A stretch of 64,000 nucleotides of DNA from Chryseobacterium mucoviscidosis (lineage in GTDB: Bacteria; Bacteroidota; Bacteroidia; Flavobacteriales; Weeksellaceae), in the NCBI RefSeq assembly GCF_002177115.1, contig NZ_MVAG01000113.1, forward strand, positions 1-64,000, given 5' to 3'. The notes under the pieces are model-generated. The model made no database searches. It saw nothing but the letters and a program-made list of their open reading frames with translations, and was not told where the DNA came from. This document shows positions 45,896 to 54,565 of the stretch, in pieces; position 1 is the first letter of the stretch, and every line of letters begins with the position of its first letter. The translations under genes and the position numbers were made by a program.

Positions 45896-48592
45896 ATGCT
45901 GAAATACTTTTTTGTTTACTTTTTACTGTTCCTGAGTTTTTTTTCTAATGCACAGAGCATTTTAGAAAAAGGAATGCCCTTTGTGCAGAATTATCTGCCC
46001 GAAAGCTATGGAAATCACGGTAAAATCTGGGATATTAAATCGGCAAAAAACGGCATGATCTACATGGCTTCCGAAGACGGGCTTCTGGAGTTTGATGGTA
46101 AAACATGGGGACATTTTAAAAGTTACCGTGGCTATACAAGATCTTTATATGTTGCCAATGATTCTACCATTTACGCTGGAGCGGATATGGATTTTGGGAT
46201 CTGGAAAAGAAATAAATTCAGAAAATTCACTTTTACTTCGCTGTATCCTTTCAAAAAGAAAATAGGTGGCGTTAATGAGGAGTTTTGGGGAACATATCAG
46301 ATTAAAAATCAGATGGTTTTTGTATCTCATCAAAACATTTATATACGTTCGGAAAAAAAACTCACCAAATTTTCTGCAAAATCCAGATTTTCCAATAGTT
46401 TCTTCGTCAACGGAAGATTGTTTCTTGCCGATGAAAAAAAAGGACTCTTTGAGTACGACGGAATACAGTTGAAACTCCTGTTTTCTTATCCCGATAAGAG
46501 CTCTTTGGATGTAAGCGGTGTTTTTTTTAACGGAAATTCTCTACGCATCATTACTAAAGATAAAGGAATTTTTGAATGGAATAACGGCAGACTTATCCCT
46601 ATTCAGCTTGAAGTTTCTTCAGTGCTTATCAAAAACAAAGTTTTCAGTTTCATTACTTTGGGGACACAGTATTACGCTTTCGGAACTATACTGGACGGAA
46701 TATACATTACGGATCTGAACGGAAAAATCATTCAGCACATTAACAAAAGCAAAGGCTTGCCTAATAATACCGTTTTGTGCATGAATTACCAAAAAAGCGG
46801 TAAACTGTGGCTCGGTCTGGATTATGGAATCTCTTCTGTAGATATTCAAAATCATATTACCTATTTTTACAGTCAGGATGATGATTTCGGGACGGGTTAC
46901 ACAGCAGCTTTTAAAGACGATACTTTCTTTTTAGGTTCTAATCAAGGATTGTATTTTACAGACTGGAATGAAATGGGAAATTCGGGATCCGGCAATTTTT
47001 TACGAATGGTAGAAGGATCGGAAGGACAGGTTTGGACGCTTAAAAATATTGACGGAAATCTGTATTGCGGTCACGATAAAGGACTTTTTATTCTGGAGAA
47101 AAACAGTTTAAAAAAAGTTAATAATGAATATGGCGTTTCTGCAATTACCCCTTTCAGGAAAGATTATGTTTTAACAGGAAACTATTCTGGAATTTTCGTT
47201 TACAAAAAAGAAAACAATACACTCAAATTCATAAAAAAGCTGAATTTAATTGTAGGAGCGGTAAGTCAGATTGAAGTGGAAAATGATCATACAATCTGGA
47301 TCAATATTCCTAATTACGGGATCTTGCGGACAACCGTTGATGCCAGTTTTAACGCGGTTAATCGTCAGATTTTTCCCGATAGTAATTTTAAAGGAAATCT
47401 GCCGCATATTTACAATAATAATGGGAAGATAAAAATTGTTACTTCTTCAGAACAGTATGATTTCAGTTATTCAAACAATACATTTTCTCCTGCTTCTGAA
47501 AAATTACAGCTCCCGCTTATTAACGGTAAGCTTTCCGGATTTTATATTCCCCAAAAATTATCTGCGGAATATAACTTTTTCCCTATATACAACGGTTTTG
47601 CGTTGGAAAAACTGAATTTTCAAGATAAGAACAGGTTCAGTTCCCGGCTTATTTTCACGAAGGCACAGATGTTTAACAATATGGGAAATTTTGATCTGGA
47701 AGAAAATCAAAAGCTTCCTTACCGGTTCAATAATCTCCGTTTTGTATTTTCGCTTCCCAACGAAGAAGGAGTAGAATATCAGTACTTTCTGGATGGATTT
47801 TCAAAAGACTGGTCTGTCTGGAATTCTGAAAATAAAATAGAGTTTCTTGGTCTCAAAGAAGGAACATACAGCTTTTTGGTAAAAGCTAAAATCGGAAACC
47901 AGATATCTGACGTAAAAACATTTACCTTTAGAATCAATCCGCCTTGGTACAGAAGCCTGTATAGTTATGCAGCTTATCTTCTTATGATAGCGGGCTTTTT
48001 TTACTTCCTTAAAAAATATCAGGAAAATAAACTGAAAAAACAAAAACTGGAACTTCTGAAAAAAGAGCAGAATGCACTTCGCGAACAGGCAGAAAAGCAC
48101 AGACAGGAAATGTTTTTTGAAAAACAGCGACAGCTTGAAAATGAGAAAAATAACCTCAAAGAAGAGATCAAAAACAAAACCATAGAACTTGCCACCAAAG
48201 CCAAAGAAGATGAAGATAAAAACCGCCTTCTTTCTACCATTAATGAAAAAATACTTGAAATAGAAAATAACCCGAATATTTCTAAAATAAGACTCGGTGA
48301 AATCCGCAGAACCCTGAAAACCTATCTGGAAACAGACGATCATACATTCGAAATCCAGATGGATGAACTTCATCAGGAGTTTTTCAAGGCAATGAGGAAG
48401 AAATTTCCCAATCTTTCCATATACGATCTGCGTTTATGCGCATACCTTAAAATTGGGCTGAATTCTAAAGAAATGGCAGATATTTTTCAGGTATTGCCTT
48501 CCAGTATCAATGTAAGCCGATCCAGACTGAGAAAAAAACTCGGGCTGAAACCGGAAGATGATCTGTTTGATTTTCTGAATAATTTTGAATAG
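45896..48592 (+). CDS. YXYXY/LuxR-type membrane regulator of the glucan locus
   Basis: An 898-aa one-component regulator. Order: signal peptide (1-20), a two-propeller-like sensor region (about 25-600, with repeated GKIWDIK and GLLEFDG blades), a YXYXY domain (about 615-685, YQYFLDGFSKDW), one transmembrane helix (about 688-706), a long coiled coil (about 710-790) and a LuxR-like HTH (about 835-898, YDLRLCAYLKIGLNSKEMADIF). No histidine kinase domain is present, unlike hybrid two-component PUL regulators. The frame begins upstream at a TTG (45887); the ATG at 45896 is preferred. Being next to the locus it probably controls it in response to glucan oligosaccharides, which is inference. Confidence 0.85.
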   Translation: MLKYFFVYFLLFLSFFSNAQSILEKGMPFVQNYLPESYGNHGKIWDIKSAKNGMIYMASEDGLLEFDGKTWGHFKSYRGYTRSLYVANDSTIYAGADMDFGIWKRNKFRKFTFTSLYPFKKKIGGVNEEFWGTYQIKNQMVFVSHQNIYIRSEKKLTKFSAKSRFSNSFFVNGRLFLADEKKGLFEYDGIQLKLLFSYPDKSSLDVSGVFFNGNSLRIITKDKGIFEWNNGRLIPIQLEVSSVLIKNKVFSFITLGTQYYAFGTILDGIYITDLNGKIIQHINKSKGLPNNTVLCMNYQKSGKLWLGLDYGISSVDIQNHITYFYSQDDDFGTGYTAAFKDDTFFLGSNQGLYFTDWNEMGNSGSGNFLRMVEGSEGQVWTLKNIDGNLYCGHDKGLFILEKNSLKKVNNEYGVSAITPFRKDYVLTGNYSGIFVYKKENNTLKFIKKLNLIVGAVSQIEVENDHTIWINIPNYGILRTTVDASFNAVNRQIFPDSNFKGNLPHIYNNNGKIKIVTSSEQYDFSYSNNTFSPASEKLQLPLINGKLSGFYIPQKLSAEYNFFPIYNGFALEKLNFQDKNRFSSRLIFTKAQMFNNMGNFDLEENQKLPYRFNNLRFVFSLPNEEGVEYQYFLDGFSKDWSVWNSENKIEFLGLKEGTYSFLVKAKIGNQISDVKTFTFRINPPWYRSLYSYAAYLLMIAGFFYFLKKYQENKLKKQKLELLKKEQNALREQAEKHRQEMFFEKQRQLENEKNNLKEEIKNKTIELATKAKEDEDKNRLLSTINEKILEIENNPNISKIRLGEIRRTLKTYLETDDHTFEIQMDELHQEFFKAMRKKFPNLSIYDLRLCAYLKIGLNSKEMADIFQVLPSSINVSRSRLRKKLGLKPEDDLFDFLNNFE

Positions 48593-49084
48593 ATTTCTAA
48601 AAATCTGCTTACCTAAATTCTGTCAATTATTAAATTATCTTCTGAATATCACTCAGAGCTTACTTTCTTGTAATAATTTTTGAAATTTTATTGATCTTAA
48701 AATCAATTGTTTATAATTTATTTTACAAAATTTAATACTTTTTACAAAAACTTTTCCAACGCTTTTCCTCTTTTCTGCATCTATATAAATAGACATGATA
48801 AAAATATTTCGGATATACCGATAAAATTAAATTAGGCAACCAACAAATTCATGTGATTGTGGTTTTTAAGAATTTGTTCAGGTTTTTTCCGCAGGCGAAG
48901 CAGATCGGTATATTTAATTAAGCCTTATAAAACGAATGATCTGAGATTTTGATCAATTAATTGGATAGAATAATAAACTGTCAGTCTGCGGAATTTTAGA
49001 AAAAAAAAAGGGTAAAGCACAATAAAATAGTATGTGGAGAAGTTAAAGTAGTGGTCGATGTATGATGAAGAAGATTGAGTTTGG
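48593..49084. other. Gene-free region with nested inverted repeats
   Basis: About 490 bp with no convincing gene. An outer inverted repeat (ATATACCGAT at 48813-48822, ATCGGTATAT at 48904-48913) encloses AACAAATTC (48842-48850) paired with GAATTTGTT (48870-48878). A T-tailed hairpin follows at 49085. Together this is consistent with a structured non-coding RNA, but no promoter was confirmed. Confidence 0.45.
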
Positions 49085-49113
49085 AGCGTCTGCAGAAATG
49101 CGGACGCTTTTTT
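49085..49113 (+). terminator. Orphan intrinsic terminator
   Basis: AGCGTCTGC (49085-49093) pairs with GCGGACGCT (49100-49108), one mismatch, followed by a T-run to 49113. No coding gene ends just upstream, which suggests a small RNA or untranslated transcript in the region before it. Confidence 0.7.
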
Positions 49114-49238
49114 ATTTAACTTTAAAATTGGAAATTAAAAAATCAACTACTTTCACAAACCAGTCAGAATATGAAACTAAAAGTCACAATTTTTTGTTAA
49201 ATCATTAAAATTTTCTCTTCCTGAACAAAAATTATTTT

Positions 49239-49246
49239 TACTTTTG
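49239..49246 (+). promoter_or_regulatory. Candidate promoter -7 box of the DUF4861-PL10 operon
   Basis: TACTTTTG matches TAnnTTTG exactly and lies 25 bp before the start at 49272. No good -33 TTG is seen at the right distance, so support is partial. Confidence 0.35.
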
Positions 49247-49271
49247 GAAAATTAACTCAACAGTACAATAT

Positions 49272-50456
49272 ATGTTTAAAGTTAAAAATTCTATTCTTGG
49301 ATTCGTTTATGCAATCGGTTGCATTAGTTCATCTTTGTGCAATGCCCAGACTTCTGTTCAGGTGAAAAATAATCTGAATTTTGAAAGAAATGAAGTGGTT
49401 GCAGTTCCCGTTTCACAGCTAAGATCTTTTTTAAATAAAAATAAAGAAGAAGAGATAAGGATAAAAAACAGCAAAGGACAATTAATAACCATTCAGTGGA
49501 TCGACAACGATGGAGACGGAAACAATGATGAGTTGCTTTTCATGGCGCACATTGCCGGAAAATCCTCTGAAAAATATACCATTACAGCCGATGGAAAATC
49601 TCCGGTTCCTGAAAGTAAAGTAACCACTTATTCCAGACTGGTTCCGGAAAGAGTAGACGATTATGCATGGGAAAATGAAAAAATTGCATTCAGAATGTAC
49701 GGTCCGAAAGGGCAGAAAGAAGCTTTAGCCGGAGTAAAAGGAAGTACCCTTTCCAGCGGAGTGGATATCTGGCTGAAAAGAACAGAACAGCCGGTTATCA
49801 ATAAATGGTATAAAGGCTATTTAACCGATCCGATGTATTACCACAGAGATTCCAGAGGAGAAGGCTACGATCCCTATCACGTCGGAGACAGCCGAGGAAC
49901 AGGAGGAATCGGAATCTGGAAAGACGGAAAACTACAGGTTTCGCAGAATTTTGTTACCTCTAAAACCATTACTGAAGGACCTTTAAGAACAGTTTTTGAG
50001 CTTACATACAATCCCTGGAGCGATTTTGGCGTGAAAGAAACCAAAATAATTTCTTTAGATTTAGGTTCAAACTTTTCAAAATTCGAATCCACTTTTGAAG
50101 CGGAAAAAAAGGTTCCGAATTATACCATCGGAATTACCCTTCACAAAAACGAAGGAGAAGCAAAGCTTAATGACAAAGAAGGTTATTATCTTCATTGGGA
50201 AAAGATTGATGATGCTTTTGTAGGAGAGGGGATTGTAGTAAATCCTGAAATTACAGAAAAATCAATAGCTTTTAAATCTGAAACTCCGGATCAGAGCAAT
50301 TTACTGGTCATCACAAAACCTCAGAGAAAACTTACCTACTACGCAGGATTTGCATGGCAGAAAAGCGGACAGATTCATACTCTGAAGGACTGGGAAGATA
50401 TGTTGAAAAAACAGGCGCAGATCATCGCAAATCCTTTACAGGTAACCATTAAATAA
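49272..50456 (+). CDS. DUF4861-family secreted protein (pectin locus)
   Basis: A 394-aa secreted protein: signal peptide (1-25) and a DUF4861-type body, with NDGDGNNDELLFM, a LVPERVDDYAWEN segment and GEGYDPYHVGDSRG. Proteins of this type are commonly encoded beside pectinolytic enzymes in Bacteroidota, but their reaction is not known to me. 11 bp before the PL10 gene, so co-transcribed. A second, more divergent copy lies at 62591-63592 in the opposite direction. Confidence 0.75.
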   Translation: MFKVKNSILGFVYAIGCISSSLCNAQTSVQVKNNLNFERNEVVAVPVSQLRSFLNKNKEEEIRIKNSKGQLITIQWIDNDGDGNNDELLFMAHIAGKSSEKYTITADGKSPVPESKVTTYSRLVPERVDDYAWENEKIAFRMYGPKGQKEALAGVKGSTLSSGVDIWLKRTEQPVINKWYKGYLTDPMYYHRDSRGEGYDPYHVGDSRGTGGIGIWKDGKLQVSQNFVTSKTITEGPLRTVFELTYNPWSDFGVKETKIISLDLGSNFSKFESTFEAEKKVPNYTIGITLHKNEGEAKLNDKEGYYLHWEKIDDAFVGEGIVVNPEITEKSIAFKSETPDQSNLLVITKPQRKLTYYAGFAWQKSGQIHTLKDWEDMLKKQAQIIANPLQVTIK

Positions 50457-50467
50457 ACATTATAAGG

Positions 50468-51493
50468 ATGAAAACAAAACTCTATTTACTGACTTTAGGT
50501 TTAGCTGCCGTCAATTTTTCCGCTCAGACAAAAGACACCTTAGCTGAAAAAATAATGATCTATCAGCTTCCGATCGGAGGTTGGGGAAAACAGCTCGAAG
50601 ATAAATCTGTCGTGAACTACAATCTTCCTCTCAGCAAAGAACTTTTACGAAAGATAAAAGCAACAGGAGACGATCATGCCACGATCGATAACAATGCAAC
50701 TTCAAGAGAGATTAATGCACTCATCAAAGCATATTCTGTCACTAAAAATCCCGAATATTTAAAATCGGCAGAAAAAGGAATCAGCTATCTTTTACTGATG
50801 CAGTATAAAAACAATGGAGGTTTTCCACAGTATTATCCCAACAAAGGACTGTACAGAAAGCAGATTACGTATAACGACAATGCAATGATTAATGCACTTA
50901 CAGTTTTATATAATGTTACCGAAGGAAAAAATGGCTTCGATGTAGTGGATGCAAAGCTGAAAGAAAAATCAAAAATCGCAGTTCAGAAAGGAATAGAATG
51001 TATTTTAAAAACGCAGGTACTGCAAAAAAATATTCCTGCCATCTGGGGCGATCAGTACAACGAAGAAACGTTACAGCCGGATAAAGCGAGAGCTTTTGAA
51101 CCTGTTTCTTTAGCTACCGCAGAATCTGTGGGAATCGTAAGGTTTTTAATGATGCAGCCTGTAACTCCGGAAATCGAAAAATCTGTAAAATCTGCCATAA
51201 AATGGTTCAGGCAAAATAAAATTGAAGGCTACAGCTATGAAGTGGCAAAAGTAAACGGAAAGGCGGTACGAACTTTAGCCGAAGATAAAAATTCTGTGAT
51301 CTGGGCAAGATTTTATGATATCAACAACAATAAACCTCTTTTCGGCGACCGCGACGGAAGCGTAAAATACAATTATTACGAAGTTTCCGAAGAAAGAAGA
51401 AACGGCTATAGCTGGTACGGAGATTATGCCGAAAAACTGCTTGGGAAAGAATATCCGAAGTGGCTTGAAAAAAACAGTATTTCTGATTTATAG
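50468..51493 (+). CDS. pelA: PL10 pectate lyase
   Basis: A 341-aa secreted pectate lyase of the PL10 type. The signal peptide spans 1-19. The body is an alpha/alpha-toroid-like helical domain with family-like motifs: GDDHATIDNNATSREI (an acidic motif), NNGGFPQYYP, NDNAMI and WGDQYNEET ... KARAFEP, where the Arg is the expected catalytic base. It cleaves polygalacturonate by beta-elimination to unsaturated oligosaccharides. Operon partner of DUF4861; the transcript ends at the bidirectional palindrome 51550-51577. Confidence 0.9.
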   Translation: MKTKLYLLTLGLAAVNFSAQTKDTLAEKIMIYQLPIGGWGKQLEDKSVVNYNLPLSKELLRKIKATGDDHATIDNNATSREINALIKAYSVTKNPEYLKSAEKGISYLLLMQYKNNGGFPQYYPNKGLYRKQITYNDNAMINALTVLYNVTEGKNGFDVVDAKLKEKSKIAVQKGIECILKTQVLQKNIPAIWGDQYNEETLQPDKARAFEPVSLATAESVGIVRFLMMQPVTPEIEKSVKSAIKWFRQNKIEGYSYEVAKVNGKAVRTLAEDKNSVIWARFYDINNNKPLFGDRDGSVKYNYYEVSEERRNGYSWYGDYAEKLLGKEYPKWLEKNSISDL

Positions 51494-51549
51494 TTAGGTG
51501 TGGATCATGGAAAGTTAGATCAGTTTTTATTCCATGTTCTGCAGAAAAA

Positions 51550-51577
51550 AGCGGCTGTCCCGATCGGGACAGCCGCT
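51550..51577. terminator. Bidirectional terminator between convergent genes
   Basis: A perfect 28-bp palindrome, each arm AGCGGCTGTCCCGA, flanked by an A-run on the left and AT-rich sequence on the right. It lies between the PL10 gene (plus) and the PL1 gene (minus) and can serve both. Confidence 0.85.
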
Positions 51578-51594
51578 CATTTATATGAATAGTA

Positions 51595-52716
51595 TTAAAA
51601 AGTATTACAGATATTTCCGGATAACGTTGCTCCTGCATTTGCCGTAACATCAGATTTTACGGATGAAAGAGAAAGCGTAGAAATAGTGTAAGGTGGCGTG
51701 AAAGCTGTTGAACCGCCTCCCTGCTTATTACCGGTAACGTTGGTGAAAGTATTGTTAGAAGTAACCGTTACTCCTGTATAACCGCTCATTAAGTTAATCG
51801 GCTCGTTTACATTTTCAAAAACATTTCCGTCCACACGGATATTAGCCTGAACTCCTGCTGCAATACATTTGTTGCTTACAGAGCTGTTAAAATAGCTGTT
51901 CAGGATATGGATTTTTCCGTAACGAACTCTCGGCATACGCTCTCTGCATCCCGGAGCCCACCAGCAACGAACAAAAGTTACATTCAGTTTTCCTGCATCT
52001 GCTGTTGCACCATCGCTGGAACCGATCAGGTTGGAGAATCTGTGATCGTCTGTTCCTCCCGATCCTCCTGCTTTCGGAGGTTTCAGATAATGAAATTTCG
52101 TGTAGGATACCGTTACAAAATCAGATTTATTTTTAATATCAAAATTTCCGTCTACTCCGTCTCTGAATTCGCAATGATCGATCCATACATTTCGGCAGTC
52201 GTCCAGAATAGCATTGTCCCAACCGTCTGTATCGTATGCTCCGGGACCTTCAAAAATCAGATTTCGGATGACGATATTATTACATCTTTTAACATTAAGA
52301 ATTCCGGAACCGTCTTTCGTCTGATCTGTAGAAACCAGCTTCGCGCCGCTTGTTCCGTAAATTGTTTTCCCTGTCTGATCCTGTAGTGAAAGGCGTGCTG
52401 AAACGGTAATCGTTCCGGTTACTTTAATCACTTTTACAGAAGTATTTTCAATAGCAGATTTTAGCTGTGCGTAAGTGGTAACGGTAGTTTCAGCGGCAGT
52501 TCCGCCTCCTGTAGTTCCTCCGTTTTGTGAAGCCCATCCCGGTGCAGTACAATTTGCTAACGGAACTACGGCTTTAGAAGCCAGTGCACTTCTCATATTA
52601 AGGTCACTGTTGTTTTCAGATAGGTCTGATTTAATGTCTTCCTGTCCGCATCCGATGAAGGCAAAAACAGAACAGAGAGCTACTGTCGCAAAAGCAGCTT
52701 TAAATGTTTTTTTCAT
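51595..52716 (-). CDS. PL1 pectate lyase lipoprotein
   Basis: A 373-aa lipoprotein (lipobox FIGC, Cys23) with a parallel beta-helix PL1 domain. Motifs: NVWIDHCEF, the CRERMPRVRYG segment containing the family RxPxxR pattern, and repeated N-x-F-x-N beta-helix ladders. It cleaves de-esterified pectin by beta-elimination with calcium. It is convergent with PL10 and is the first gene to the left in the minus-strand pectin series, separated from KdgF by about 330 bp, so it may have its own promoter. A short plus-strand frame in the gap is doubtful. Confidence 0.92.
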   Translation of the reverse strand: MKKTFKAAFATVALCSVFAFIGCGQEDIKSDLSENNSDLNMRSALASKAVVPLANCTAPGWASQNGGTTGGGTAAETTVTTYAQLKSAIENTSVKVIKVTGTITVSARLSLQDQTGKTIYGTSGAKLVSTDQTKDGSGILNVKRCNNIVIRNLIFEGPGAYDTDGWDNAILDDCRNVWIDHCEFRDGVDGNFDIKNKSDFVTVSYTKFHYLKPPKAGGSGGTDDHRFSNLIGSSDGATADAGKLNVTFVRCWWAPGCRERMPRVRYGKIHILNSYFNSSVSNKCIAAGVQANIRVDGNVFENVNEPINLMSGYTGVTVTSNNTFTNVTGNKQGGGSTAFTPPYTISTLSLSSVKSDVTANAGATLSGNICNTF

Positions 52717-52853
52717 AGTAAGTATGGTTTTAATTATGATTAGATTGTAAAATTACAAATACGGTAAACAAATAATTTATATTTTAACATATCTATATTT
52801 ATATAATTATAATGTTATTTATTTTATTTGGTTAATCGGTTGCATTTTATTTA

Positions 52854-53036
52854 ATGTTTAAAATTTACTTGATGCTGAATTGTAAATTAAAAATCCCAAA
52901 GATGATCCGGTGTAAGAAATTTAAATCTCCTGAACCGGAAAATCTTCGGGAAAAAATATTAGCTGTTTGGTATATGTATTATTTAACTGATAAACAGTTG
53001 GTTGTGTTATTTTTAAAAATGGGATTTAAAAAATAA
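52854..53036 (+). CDS. Doubtful 60-aa open frame
   Basis: A short basic frame in the gap between two minus-strand pectin genes, with no recognisable family, no ribosome-binding or promoter support, and an unusual plus-strand position. It could be a spurious frame. The remaining intergenic sequence (52717-52853) is AT-rich and holds only the likely promoter region of the PL1 gene. Confidence 0.2.
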   Translation: MFKIYLMLNCKLKIPKMIRCKKFKSPEPENLREKILAVWYMYYLTDKQLVVLFLKMGFKK

Positions 53037-53045
53037 AATGGAGCC

Positions 53046-53393
53046 TTAAAACTTATCTTTGATGAAATCTTCTCTGAAAGGAGCAAACGAATCAATCAGT
53101 TTTCCCGCTTCGAGACATTTCACGCCGTGAAAAATATTGGGCTGGGCAAAAAATCCGTCGCCTTTCTGTAAAATTTTCATTTCACCATCAACTGTGACTT
53201 CAAATTTTCCTTCAGCAACATAGGTGATCTGAGAATGAAAATGATTATGTAATGCACCGATAGCATTTTTCTCAAATTGTACAATCACCATCATGACCTG
53301 AGAGTTATATCCGACAAACTGTCTGGAAACGCCGTCTCCCAAATTTTCCCATTCAGAATTCCCATCGAAGAAAGCCTCTTTTTTGAATTTCAT
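53046..53393 (-). CDS. kdgF: KdgF-like cupin
   Basis: A 115-aa small cupin. The core has a histidine-rich metal motif ALHNHFHSQ (His49, His51, His53, Gln55) and a second motif IFHGV with His89, as in KdgF, which speeds conversion of unsaturated uronates to 5-keto products in pectin and alginate breakdown. No signal peptide. Its place beside PL1 and CE12 genes supports pectin use over other cupin functions. Confidence 0.78.
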   Translation of the reverse strand: MKFKKEAFFDGNSEWENLGDGVSRQFVGYNSQVMMVIVQFEKNAIGALHNHFHSQITYVAEGKFEVTVDGEMKILQKGDGFFAQPNIFHGVKCLEAGKLIDSFAPFREDFIKDKF

Positions 53394-53561
53394 CTTATTA
53401 CTTTTTAATTATTATAACTAATTTTTACATCATGTCATTTCGACGAAGAAGAAATCTAATGTATTGATTGATTTTATGTTGTTCTCGCGCAGATTTTGCT
53501 GATTGAGCAGATCTTTAAAAGGTTTTTGTCCGTAAAGATTCTCTTAATTAAGTGGGAAACT

Positions 53562-54299
53562 TTATTTAATATATCTTTCCAATCCTATTTTTAACATCTT
53601 TAAATTTTTCGCGGCTAATTTTGCAACCGTTTCCGCTCCCAATTTCGATAAATGCGTGTCATCTTCTTTTCCTTTGGGATAATACGGATCTTCGCCTTCT
53701 TTATAATACAGATGAAGTTTTTTTGAATTTTCGGAGCCGTAAGAAATTTCCATCTGTTCTGTTAACAACTGCATATCCACAAAAGGAACTTTCAGATCAT
53801 TTGCGACCATTCTTACAACCAGAGGATATTCCTTGTGCGTATCGATCAAAACTCCGTTTTCGTTGAAGTTTCTTCTTACAATAGAAGTCATCAGAACAGG
53901 AATCGCCCCTTTCGCTCTGGCTTCATTCACATATCGTTCAAGATTCGCTCTGTACTGTGTGTAAGGATTGGTAAACTTTGTAGAATCTTTGATTTTCTGA
54001 TCATTATGACCAAACTGTATAATGACGAAATCTCCTTTTTTCAGTTGTTTTTCCACCTGATCCCATCGTCCTTCCGTTCTGAAACTTTTGGAGCTTCTTC
54101 CGTTCACCGCATGATTCTGAATTTCAATTCCGTTGGTTAAAAACTGAGGCAAAACCTGTCCCCATCCGTGTTCCGGATTTTTGTCCGGATTTTCTTTATT
54201 AGCCATGGTAGAATCTCCAATTAAGAAAAGGATTGGCTTTTGCTGAGCCATAATTAAAGTTGAAACGGCTATGCTAAAGATTAAAAGTATTTTTTTCAT
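53562..54299 (-). CDS. CE12 rhamnogalacturonan acetylesterase (1)
   Basis: A 245-aa secreted SGNH-hydrolase. Signal peptide (1-18), catalytic Ser30 in GDS, Asn66/Gly67, the GHND block (97-100) and the Asp214-His216 pair in DDTHLS. This matches CE12, which removes acetyl groups from rhamnogalacturonan. A lipoprotein paralogue is encoded at 58446-59279. Both probably open acetylated pectin to lyases and GH28. Confidence 0.88.
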   Translation of the reverse strand: MKKILLIFSIAVSTLIMAQQKPILFLIGDSTMANKENPDKNPEHGWGQVLPQFLTNGIEIQNHAVNGRSSKSFRTEGRWDQVEKQLKKGDFVIIQFGHNDQKIKDSTKFTNPYTQYRANLERYVNEARAKGAIPVLMTSIVRRNFNENGVLIDTHKEYPLVVRMVANDLKVPFVDMQLLTEQMEISYGSENSKKLHLYYKEGEDPYYPKGKEDDTHLSKLGAETVAKLAAKNLKMLKIGLERYIK

Positions 54300-54565
54300 T
54301 TTAAATAAATTTTTTAATTTATATTCTTTTGTCTTGGAAACAAAAGAATCAAAAGTTCAAGACCTGGAAACTTCCGCTAAAAATTATTTCTATTCACTAA
54401 AAATCCTAGAACTCGCGCGAATTTGATGTTTGTCTTTTTATTCAGTATTTTGGTCGCGCTCAAACAATAGAATTTTCTTAACGTTCACAGAATTAATTTT
54501 CTTAACGCTCCATTTTCCTATGTCGATTTAGCGAATGGTAATCATTACTCATTATTAATTACTCA

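Noticed and set aside
47801..48373. A 190-codon minus-strand frame rich in Phe
   Set aside because: Antisense of the coiled coil in the 45896 regulator; Phe-richness reflects complementary Lys and Glu codons.
26279..48592. A SusC/SusD pair in the glucan locus
   Set aside because: Neither a TonB-plug protein nor a SusD-type lipoprotein occurs here; the 29419 lipoprotein has beta-sandwich modules, not the helical SusD fold.
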